Below are positions 1 to 5,472 of a stretch of 7,544 nt of DNA, in pieces. Numbering within the stretch: position 1 is the stretch's first letter; every line of letters starts with the position of its first letter. The notes below the pieces were generated by a model. The model was not told the DNA's origin. It saw only the letters and a program-made list of their open reading frames with translations, and ran no database searches. Origin of the DNA: Paracoccus denitrificans (GTDB lineage Bacteria; Pseudomonadota; Alphaproteobacteria; Rhodobacterales; Rhodobacteraceae); NCBI GenBank assembly GCA_005768755.1, contig VAFL01000041.1:1-7544 (forward strand), read 5' to 3'. The translations under genes were made by a program, and so were the position numbers.

Positions 1-138
1 ATAAAATATCCTTCCTGTTTGTCAGAGACGGCCTTAGTAACAGCCGTTGTCCACGATCCTACTCCGACTGTATGGCTCCTACGAACGGCAGAAAAGTCCC
101 GCAGAGCAGTTGGTGATGTAGAGCGCAGCGAAGGTCAG
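1..138. other. Unassigned flank downstream of tnpR
   Basis: No credible coding region is visible here. One short inverted repeat, ACGGC (28-32) and GCCGT (43-47) around a 10-base loop, could form a weak hairpin, but no T-tract follows on either strand. The stretch lies beyond the stop codon of the resolvase gene, where a Tn3-type transposon would carry its passenger genes or its end. I see no G-rich 38-bp Tn3-type terminal repeat in it. Confidence 0.4.
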
Positions 139-738
139 CTATCGTGCTTCGATAGGTACTTCAGCGCTCGGCGTCCGTTGTAGGACGCGATAGACTGTCG
201 GCCGCGAAACGTCGAACAGCTCTGCCAGATCGCTGACGGAGTAGTCGCCCGTGTCATACATGCGTCGCAGCTCTGTTTGGCGGCGATCCGACAGCTTAGG
301 CTTCTTGCCCTTCAGCTTCCCCTTTGCGCGGGCAACAGCCATGCCCTCTTTGGTGCGCATGCGGATCAAATCGGCCTCGAATTCAGCGAAGGTGGCGAGA
401 ATGTTGAAGAACATCTTTCCCATCGGATCGTGCGGATCATAGACCGACGCTCCCAATGCAAGCCTCACCCCGCGCTTCGCCAACTCATCCGCGATAGAGC
501 GAGCATCCGGAACTGACCGTGCCAGCCGGTCAAGTTTCGGAACCACCAGCGTGTCGCCGGCTCTCACGGCTGCCAAGGCCTGCGCCAGTCCTGGCCGCTC
601 GCGGTTCGTCCCAGTCAAGCCATGGTCGGTATAGATGCGGTCCGCAACTACGCCGAGATTTAGGAGGGATGCCGTCTGTGCGGCAAGGTCCTGTTTGTCG
701 GTCGAACATCGGGCGTATCCAATGCGAGTTTCAGACAT
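139..738 (-). CDS. tnpR: Serine recombinase / Tn3-type resolvase
   Basis: This is a 199-aa site-specific serine recombinase of the resolvase/invertase family. In Tn3-like transposons such enzymes resolve cointegrates at the res site. The N-terminal catalytic domain begins with YARCST, which places the nucleophile at Ser12 with Arg10 beside it. The KLDRLARS segment supplies Asp70, Arg71 and Arg74, the usual active-site set. The GLTGTNRERPGL segment and the long helix (FAEFEADLIRMRTKEG) are also typical. A C-terminal helix-turn-helix (about 160-190, with VSRPTVYRVLQ) would bind res. An upstream in-frame ATG at 789 exists, but the start at 738 is preferred: AAGGA lies just upstream and homologues begin at this point. 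The gene looks intact, although its partner tnpA is truncated. It could equally serve as a plasmid-type resolvase. Confidence 0.93.
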   Translation of the reverse strand: MSETRIGYARCSTDKQDLAAQTASLLNLGVVADRIYTDHGLTGTNRERPGLAQALAAVRAGDTLVVPKLDRLARSVPDARSIADELAKRGVRLALGASVYDPHDPMGKMFFNILATFAEFEADLIRMRTKEGMAVARAKGKLKGKKPKLSDRRQTELRRMYDTGDYSVSDLAELFDVSRPTVYRVLQRTPSAEVPIEAR

Positions 739-937
739 GGGGGTGTCCTTCGGAAAAATATTTTGAAGCCATGTAGAATTGTAACGCAAAAGGCCCGTTC
801 AATGATACCATAACCGTACCATCTAAATGAGAATCGATTTCCCCCTTGAATATTGGGTATGGCTCGGACGCGATACTGCGTCCGCTCAGCGATCCCCTTA
901 CGGACGGTCGTCCATCACGATTTCCTGAAAGATCGCC
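739..937. promoter_or_regulatory. Divergent tnpR-tnpA intergenic region, candidate res site
   Basis: This ~200-bp gap separates two divergent transposition genes, the usual place for a Tn3-type res site and the promoters that the resolvase represses. Visible structure: a perfect 7-bp inverted repeat CGGACGC/GCGTCCG (865-871 and 878-884) around a 6-base centre; a second palindrome GGACG-GT-CGTCC (902-913) sharing the same core; and two direct copies of TACCAT (806-811 and 817-822) in an AT-richer stretch. Calling it res is inferred from position and symmetry. I cannot assign subsites I-III. Confidence 0.5.
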
Positions 938-1804
938 ATGCCAAGACGCAGCATTCTGACCGACCGCCAACGGGCGGCATTGTTCGATCTGCCGACCGAT
1001 GAAGCGTCGATGCTGCGCCACTACACGCTGGCAGACGACGATCTGGAGCTCATCCATGCCCGTCGCCGTTCCCACAATCGCTTCGGTTTTGCGTTGCAAC
1101 TATGCGCGCTGCGATATCCCGGGCGGTTGCTGGCGCCGGGCGAGGTCATTCCGTTAGCAGTCACACGCTTTCTGGCAGCGCAGCTTGGGATAAGGCCCGA
1201 CGAATTGGCCGGCTACGCCGCCCGCGAGGAGACCCGGCATGAGCACCTGGCCGCCTTGCGCGCCATCTACGGTTACAAGATGTTCACCGGGCGGGGCGCC
1301 CGGGACCTGAAGGCCTGGCTTGAAGGCGCGGCCGAAACTGCCCGGTCGAACGAGGATCTGGCACGGCGCTTCGTCGAGCAGTGCCGGGCGGCTCAGACCA
1401 TCCTGCCCGGAATCACGGTCATCGAGCGGCTTTGCGCGGATGCGCTTGTCGCGGCTGAACGGCGGGTCGATGCCAGGGTCGCCGGTCAGTTGGACGATGA
1501 CATGCGAACGCGGCTCGATGCCCTTCTGACCGAAGATGCGGGTGGCTCGGTCACGCGCTTCGTCTGGTTGCGTCAGTTTGAGATCGGGCGGAACTCGGCT
1601 GATATGAACCGCCTGCTCGATCGGCTCGAGTTCCTGCAGGCTTTGGCGCTGGACCGGGGCATTCTGGCGAATGTACAGCCACACCGCGTTGCCCGCCTTC
1701 GCCGGCAGGGAGAGCGATACTTCGCGGGCGATCTGCGGGAGGAAGCTTTTCATCAGCCGCGCCGCTTCGCGAAAGGTATGCCGGGAACCAAGGTCCGCAT
1801 GTAG
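938..1804 (+). pseudogene. tnpA: Tn3-family transposase, N-terminal fragment
   Basis: This fragment matches the start of a Tn3-family transposase (DUF4158-type N-terminal region, which binds the terminal repeats). It opens with MPRRSILTDRQRAALFDLP and carries the typical HARRRSHNRFGFALQLCALRYPGR block and, near residue 255, NVQPHRVARLRRQGERYF. Full-length members are about 960-1000 aa; only about 268 residues of real homology remain. From codon 269 (base 1742) the frame reads antisense ISKra4 sequence for about 20 residues to the stop at 1804. The whole C-terminal catalytic domain with the DDE residues is missing, so the product cannot transpose. The start at 938 is conventional for the family, though the ribosome binding site is weak. 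The gene diverges from tnpR as in many Tn3-like elements. Confidence 0.9.
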
Positions 1805-2206
1805 CCGTTGCAGCTCCGGGGTAGCCCGGTCTGGAAAGAAATAGGCCAGCGGAGAAATAGGTCCACCGGGCATCGCCGCTGACCTGGCATCACACGAACA
1901 GCGGCGCATGCGCGCGGCTTTGACCCGAACCCGCCCAAAGAGCGTGTCGAGATCGCGCGTGCGATAGTCATGAATGGCACGAACCGAGGCGCAATCCGGG
2001 CATACGCGGCTTTCTCGAATGATCTCATCGACCTGATCGTAAAGGATTACCCTCTGGATCTGTTCGAGGATCCTTTTCCCATCCTCGAGGCGCAGCCCGA
2101 TCCCGTCTGGGCAGGTCACCCGGTATGGTCGAGAAATGCCGTCAAGCTGATGAGTGCGCTTCTCCCCGTTGTCGAAGGTCGTTTCGATTGTAATCCGTAC
2201 GTCCAT
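1742..2206 (-). pseudogene. ISKra4-family transposase, N-terminal fragment
   Basis: Read on the minus strand from the ATG at 2206, the first ~155 codons resemble the N-terminus of ISKra4-family transposases. The protein opens MDVRITIETTFDNGEKR, followed by HQLDGISRPYRVTCPDGIG. A likely zinc-binding set follows (CPDC, then RRCSCD), and then a FFPDRATPELQRLHADLGSRHTFREAARL block. Homology ends at about RLMKSFLP near base 1742. Beyond it the frame stays open for about 195 codons, but this is the antisense of the Tn3 tnpA gene and not transposase. The catalytic part is absent. A G-rich stretch just upstream of the ATG could act as the ribosome binding site. The family assignment is from recognition of the N-terminal motifs, not from a search. 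Confidence 0.75.
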
Positions 2207-2360
2207 GGCAGCCCCCCATACAAAGAGCTTACCTTAGCACAGGCCAGATCACCGACGACGACCCCCATGTTCTGTCCACTCCCGAATTAAAGGCAAAATC
2301 TCATATTTAAGGGCAAAGCTCAGCCGTTGATTTCGTTGGATTTCCCATCTCACAATTAAG
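2207..2360. other. Leader of the ISKra4 remnant and tandem repeats before ISL3
   Basis: No gene is visible. The part nearest 2207 is the leader of the ISKra4-family fragment, and one ISKra4 terminal repeat should lie within roughly 2250-2290; I cannot fix its edge. Two adjacent imperfect 19-bp direct repeats follow (2286-2304 and 2305-2323, 14 of 19 positions alike). A related ATTAAGGGC occurs at 2355-2363 at the ISL3 boundary. The region is clearly more AT-rich than its surroundings. Confidence 0.45.
2286..2323. repeat. Two imperfect 19-bp tandem repeats
   Basis: ATTAAAGGCAAAATCTCAT (2286-2304) is followed at once by ATTTAAGGGCAAAGCTCAG (2305-2323), with 14 of 19 positions identical. They lie between the ISKra4 remnant and the left end of the ISL3 element. 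They may belong to the end of an unidentified element or be protein-binding repeats; the sequence alone does not decide. Confidence 0.5.
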
Positions 2361-2388
2361 GGCTCTGCCTCACTTTGTGTGGCGCAAC
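2361..2388 (+). repeat. ISL3 left terminal inverted repeat
   Basis: This 28-bp end begins GGCTCTGCCTCACTTTGTGT and differs from the reverse complement of the right end only at positions 13 and 25. It defines the left boundary of the element. The base before it is also G, so the edge could be one base further left. Confidence 0.9.
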
Positions 2389-2409
2389 TATCCTGAAACT
2401 GGAAAATTC

Positions 2410-2415
2410 AGGAGG
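2410..2415 (+). promoter_or_regulatory. Ribosome binding site of the ISL3 transposase
   Basis: AGGAGG sits 7 bases before the GTG at 2423. It supports that non-ATG start over the ATG at 2375, which falls inside the left inverted repeat. Confidence 0.7.
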
Positions 2416-2422
2416 GATAGTT

Positions 2423-4039
2423 GTGGGTTCGAAGAAGCACTGGTCACCCGGGATCGATGTTGCCGTTCAAAGCGTGGAGCGAAGTGAACGCGGCGGGTGG
2501 CTTGTATTCGGCGTCTTGGCGCCCAACGGCATCTGCCCAGACTGTGGATTCCATTCACGCCGACGTCACGGCTGGCGGCGTCGGCGGCTTCAGGATTATC
2601 CCGCGCATGGAAACAAGGTAACGGTTGATCTCGCGATTTGCCGTTGGCGATGTCAGGCACCCGCTTGCCCACGCCGGACTTTCTCGGACCAGATCGCCTC
2701 GATTGCGCATCCATTTGCACGTCGGACTTCGCGTGTCGGGGAGATTGTCAGTCATCTGGGGCATGCGACCGGCGGACGACCTGCCGAGAGGTTGTTGCAT
2801 CGTTTGGGCCTTGGGGTCAGCGATGACACGGTGCTCAGGCATCTGAAGCAGTGTGCTCACGGCGCCGGCGAGGCGCCAACGGTCATCGGGATCGACGACT
2901 GGAGCTGGCGGAAGTCGCAAACCTACGGCACGATCATTGTGGATCTGGAGCGTCGCGTGGTGATCGACATTCTCGAGGATCGAGATGTCGTCACCTGCAC
3001 CGACTGGCTGAGGCGTCATCCTGAGCTTGAGGTGATCAGCAGAGATCGGTGTGGTCTCTACGCCCAGGCCGCACGGCAAGGGGCACCGCAGGCGAAGCAG
3101 GTCGCTGACCGGTTCCATATCGTGCAAAACCTGCGGCAGGCCATCGAGGAGCAAATGAACCTCCACGGCCGTGCGACCGGCAGGGCGCTGCTGTCCGACG
3201 CAGACAATATCACCGCAGCCGGCAGGCTTCTGAAGTCACGCCTTGCGCACAGGACGTCTCGGGAAGAGATTTTCACCACCATCCATGCGCTCCGAAATCA
3301 GGGGCTTTCCTGCAGCGAGATCGGGCGGCGAACCGGGTTTCCGCGTCGCAGCATCGCGAAATGGCTGCAGTTCGAGACGCCGCCAGACCGCAGGCGGGCC
3401 GCTTTGAAGCGGACTTCCCCATGGTATTTTGAAAAGTTTCTGAGGCAATCCTGGAAGGACGGCATTCGAACTGGAAGCGCCCTGTTCCGTCTGATCCAAG
3501 AGCGTGGTTACGAGGGGAGTCAAACGCATTTGCAGCGGTTGCTGGCGGGTTGGCGCAGAGCCGAACAGCAAGCGACCGACCCCAAGGTAGAGCACGCGAT
3601 ACTTAAGCCAGTCCGGGACCCGGAAACGGGGCACGCGATTTCCCCGGTCATCGCGGCTGCCCTGTGCGTTAAACCCCGCGGAAAGCTCACCCCGGATCAG
3701 GTGCGGAAAGTCGACGCGCTCAAGGCCGGTTCTCCCGCCTTCGCAACGATGCGCAGCCTCGCCATGCGGTTCAATGGTATCATTCGCGGTCGCCAGGCAG
3801 ACCCGCTCCCTGCATGGATCGACGACGCGATTGAAAGCAACCTGGCGCCCATCGTGCGCTTTGCCCGTACCTTGAACCGGGACTTGGACGCGGTCACGAA
3901 CGCCATCGAGATGCCTTGGAGCAACGGCCAGGCAGAAGGTCAGATCAACCGCCTGAAGACCCTCAAACGCGCAATGTATGGTCGCGCCGGTCCAGAATTG
4001 TTGCGGGCGAGAATGCTACCGTTCCGCCACACAAATTGA
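2423..4039 (+). CDS. tnpA: ISL3-family transposase (538 aa)
   Basis: This is the DDE transposase of the surrounding element. The N-terminus carries a zinc-finger-like region with CPDC (about residues 38-41) and a later CQAPAC pair, as in ISL3 proteins that bind the terminal repeats. The catalytic core starts at VIGIDDWSWRKSQTYGTIIVDLERR (about 154-177), with the first Asp at 158/159. The DR...ADRFHIVQNLRQ block (about 208-238) supplies the second acidic position. The C-terminal WSNGQAEGQINRLKTLKRAMYGR block has the terminal Glu. The GTG at 2423 is chosen as start because AGGAGG lies 7 bases upstream; an ATG at 2375 would lie inside the left terminal repeat. There are no internal stops or frameshifts, so the enzyme is probably functional. 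Confidence 0.93.
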   Translation: MGSKKHWSPGIDVAVQSVERSERGGWLVFGVLAPNGICPDCGFHSRRRHGWRRRRLQDYPAHGNKVTVDLAICRWRCQAPACPRRTFSDQIASIAHPFARRTSRVGEIVSHLGHATGGRPAERLLHRLGLGVSDDTVLRHLKQCAHGAGEAPTVIGIDDWSWRKSQTYGTIIVDLERRVVIDILEDRDVVTCTDWLRRHPELEVISRDRCGLYAQAARQGAPQAKQVADRFHIVQNLRQAIEEQMNLHGRATGRALLSDADNITAAGRLLKSRLAHRTSREEIFTTIHALRNQGLSCSEIGRRTGFPRRSIAKWLQFETPPDRRRAALKRTSPWYFEKFLRQSWKDGIRTGSALFRLIQERGYEGSQTHLQRLLAGWRRAEQQATDPKVEHAILKPVRDPETGHAISPVIAAALCVKPRGKLTPDQVRKVDALKAGSPAFATMRSLAMRFNGIIRGRQADPLPAWIDDAIESNLAPIVRFARTLNRDLDAVTNAIEMPWSNGQAEGQINRLKTLKRAMYGRAGPELLRARMLPFRHTN

Positions 4040-4048
4040 GGCAGAGCC
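4021..4048 (-). repeat. ISL3 right terminal inverted repeat
   Basis: The reverse complement begins GGCTCTGCCTCAATTTGTGT, matching the left end at 26 of 28 positions. The transposase stop codon (4037-4039) lies inside it. Its outermost base, read on the minus strand, also completes the TAG stop of the truncated glutathione S-transferase. Confidence 0.92.
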
Positions 4049-4293
4049 TATTTCTGGGCCAGATGCCACAGAATCGCGCCGGATTCGAAAATGGCGCGGC
4101 CCTCGGCACGATCCACGATGGTCGGGATCTTGCCGTTCGGGTTCAGCTTCAGATAGTCGGGCGCCTTCTGTTCCTGCCGTCCGAAATCGACCAGCGTCAG
4201 GTCATAGGGAACGCCTGCCTCCTCCAGAAAGATCACCGGCTTGTAGCCGTTCATCGTGGCGGCGGTGTAAAGATGGATGTCGGTCCGGGTCAT
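4048..4293 (-). pseudogene. Glutathione S-transferase, N-terminal domain only, cut by ISL3
   Basis: The 81 remaining residues form the thioredoxin-like glutathione-binding domain of a bacterial GST, similar in style to the YfcG/Nu-class group. Visible features are the first strand and turn IHLYTAATMNGYKP, the LEEAGVPYDLTLVDF helix-strand unit, LNPNGKIPTIVD with the cis-Pro, and IFESGAILWHLA, whose Glu-Ser pair normally contacts glutathione. Full-length GSTs have about 200-230 aa; the all-helical C-terminal domain is missing because ISL3 starts here. The stop codon TAG uses two host bases (4049-4050) plus the last base of the IS. The gene begins 37 bases after the mdaB stop on the same strand, so the two were probably co-transcribed. 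A stable, active product is unlikely. Confidence 0.87.
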
Positions 4294-4330
4294 GACGCTG
4301 GTTCTTGCGTGTGGGGGCGTGGGGCGGCGG

Positions 4331-4931
4331 TCAGGCCGGAACAACCGCAAAGATGTCCCGAAGATGTGCGTCGAACCGCGCAAGATCCGAGGCGATGTCG
4401 GGCTTTTTCATCACGTCAAAGGCGGCAAAGCTGGGCAGCGGGGTCATGCCGAAGAATCTGGCGTTCAGGTGCAAGGGGCGCAACAGATCGTCCAGCGACA
4501 TGCCCTGAAAAGAATGGCTGGGCGGGATCGTCGAAGGCTTCGGCCGGGGCGTTCAGCGTGGCCGACAGCAGATAGCTGGTACCCTGCAAGCTGCCGCCCG
4601 TGCCGTAATTGGCCTTGGGATCCCGGGCGTGGCGGCCATCCCCGGCACACAGGCGTCCGTCCATGCCCGCGGTATAGACCTCATCCATGTATTTCTTGAA
4701 CGTCCAGGGCGCGCCCATCCAGTTGACCGGAAACTGCATTATGACGGTGTCGGCCCAGACATGGTTGTCGACCTCGGCCTGGACATCATAGCCCTCATCA
4801 ATCGTGGTCACGCGGACCTCGTGACCCAGGGATGTCAGCAGCGATCTGGCACGGTCGGTCAGCGTGGCATTCAGCCGCCCGGGCGCGAAGTCGTAGGGCT
4901 GCGTTCCGTTCACGATCAGGATTTTTGTCAT
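4331..4931 (-). pseudogene. mdaB: NADPH quinone reductase MdaB with a one-base frameshift
   Basis: This is a flavodoxin-fold NAD(P)H:quinone oxidoreductase related to E. coli MdaB, which makes two-electron reductions of quinones and so avoids semiquinone radicals. The first 141 residues are in frame: MTKILIVNGTQPYDFAPG (FMN-binding loop), VWADTVIMQFPVNWMGAPW, FKKYMDEVYTAG and YGTGGSLQGTSYLLSATLNA. At a run of four A (4508-4511 on the plus strand) the frame slips by one base. In the shifted frame the expected C-terminus continues (GMSLDDLLRPLHLNARFFGM, then TPLPSFAAFDVMKKPDI) to a TGA at 4331. The span of 601 bases is 200 codons plus one extra base, and the repaired protein would be 199 aa against 193 in E. 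coli. Read as is, translation ends early at 4416. AAGGAA lies upstream of the ATG. The cause may be a real mutation or a homopolymer sequencing error. Confidence 0.88.
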
Positions 4932-5012
4932 GGGTCGGGTTCCTTGGGTCCGTCATGTTGCATCGCCGCCCCTTGACCCGGGGCGGGCTTGCGATGAAAT
5001 GCGCAGGACGGA

Positions 5013-5048
5013 AACCTAAATCAACCAGTATACTTTTGGTAACCTAAA
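5013..5048. promoter_or_regulatory. Putative operator/promoter between mdaB and the HxlR regulator
   Basis: The 140-bp divergent region contains an AT-rich island in otherwise GC-rich DNA. AACCTAAA occurs twice in direct orientation (5013-5020 and 5041-5048). Between the copies is an inverted repeat ACCA-N9-TGGT (5024-5040) enclosing the perfect palindrome AGTATACT (5028... to 5034 side). TATACT (5029-5034) would make a good -10 box for the regulator gene, with no clear -35 box. The position suits an HxlR-type repressor binding over both promoters. This is inference from symmetry and context. Confidence 0.5.
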
Positions 5049-5071
5049 GGCGCCGCGATGAGGAGGGTCCG

Positions 5072-5440
5072 ATGAAGGCAAGGATAGGTCATGATGCGCA
5101 GGGTCGCCGCATCGCCCATGATGTCTGCACCGAGCCATGCCCGATAGAACGCGGGATGCGGATCATCGGCGGCAAGTGGACCGGCTCGATCCTGTGGCAT
5201 CTGCGCGACGGGCCGGTGCGCTTTAACGATCTGGCGCGGATGATTGGCGGCGCGTCGAAGAAGATGATCACCGAACGCCTGCGTCAGTTGGAGGCGCAGG
5301 GCCTGATCACCCGGCATGTGCTGGATACCGCCCCCGTCTCGGTTCAGTATCAGATCACCGCGACCGGCCTGACCGCCATCGGGTTTCTGGACGAGATCCG
5401 AAAATGGAGCGAGAGCCTGCGCGAGGCCGGGCAACCCTGA
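5072..5440 (+). CDS. HxlR-family winged-helix regulator
   Basis: This 122-aa protein has the hallmarks of the HxlR family (MarR-like winged helix). These are CPIERGMRIIGGKWTGSILWHL (23-44), the recognition region FNDLARMIGGASKKMITERLRQLEAQGLI (51-79) and the wing and final strand VQYQITATGL (91-100), ending in a dimerising helix. Cys23 in the CP motif matches the conserved N-terminal cysteine by which YodB, CatR and HypR sense quinones, diamide or hypochlorite; a second cysteine (Cys19) lies four residues before it. The gene is divergent from the quinone reductase mdaB, so it probably represses mdaB and itself until oxidised. AGGAGGG lies 5-6 bases before the ATG. The gene looks intact, and the ligand is inferred, not shown. 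Confidence 0.9.
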   Translation: MKARIGHDAQGRRIAHDVCTEPCPIERGMRIIGGKWTGSILWHLRDGPVRFNDLARMIGGASKKMITERLRQLEAQGLITRHVLDTAPVSVQYQITATGLTAIGFLDEIRKWSESLREAGQP

Positions 5441-5458
5441 TCGGCGGGTTCAGGATTG

Positions 5459-5471
5459 CCGCGTTGCGCGG
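5459..5471. terminator. Possible short bidirectional hairpin between convergent genes
   Basis: CCGCG-TTG-CGCGG forms a five-pair GC stem in the 32-bp gap between the stop of the HxlR gene and the stop of the alcohol dehydrogenase gene. Neither strand has a T-tract after it, so it may only slow polymerase or be chance. Confidence 0.3.
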
Positions 5472-5472
5472 A

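Larger units (their letters stand above)
139..1741. mobile_element. Tn3-family transposon remnant (tnpR, putative res, 5' part of tnpA)
   Basis: A resolvase, a palindrome-bearing divergent region and the N-terminal part of a Tn3 transposase form the recombination core of a Tn3-family element. The transposase end of the element is lost at the junction near 1741. I recognise no terminal inverted repeat on the other side within the window. The remnant is therefore unable to transpose by itself, although site-specific resolution may still work. Confidence 0.8.
2361..4048 (+). mobile_element. Complete ISL3-family insertion sequence, 1688 bp
   Basis: The element is bounded by 28-bp terminal inverted repeats beginning GGCTCTGCCTCA (left 2361-2388, right 4021-4048 as reverse complement), identical at 26 of 28 positions. 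It contains one intact ISL3-type transposase gene that fills almost the whole element, with the stop codon inside the right repeat. ISL3 elements normally create 8-bp target duplications, but the flanks here differ: CAATTAAG on the left and TATTTCTG on the right. The element is therefore probably intact, but one or both flanks were rearranged after insertion. It truncates a glutathione S-transferase gene on its right. Confidence 0.92.

Noticed and set aside
28..47. Hairpin ACGGC/GCCGT as a terminator or recombination site
   Set aside because: The stem is only five pairs with a 10-base loop and no T-tract; chance is likely.
731..1099. 122-codon minus-strand frame across the tnpR-tnpA gap
   Set aside because: It overlaps the res-like region and the start of tnpA in antisense, has no recognisable domain and has no convincing ribosome binding site.
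1154..1741. Long minus-strand open frame continuing the ISKra4-type protein for about 195 codons
   Set aside because: It is exactly antisense to the well-recognised Tn3 tnpA coding frame and loses all ISKra4 similarity at the junction, so it is a chance open frame in GC-rich DNA.
1970..2290. 106-codon plus-strand frame
   Set aside because: It is antisense to the ISKra4 transposase N-terminus and its leader, with no domain similarity of its own.
3916..4575. 219-codon plus-strand frame crossing the ISL3 right end
   Set aside because: It runs out of phase with the ISL3 transposase and antisense to the GST and mdaB remnants; its composition is typical of a shadow frame.
4331..4931. Programmed ribosomal frameshift in mdaB
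   Set aside because: The MdaB family is not known to use frameshifting, and there is no obvious slippery heptamer with a downstream structure. A mutation or sequencing error is simpler.
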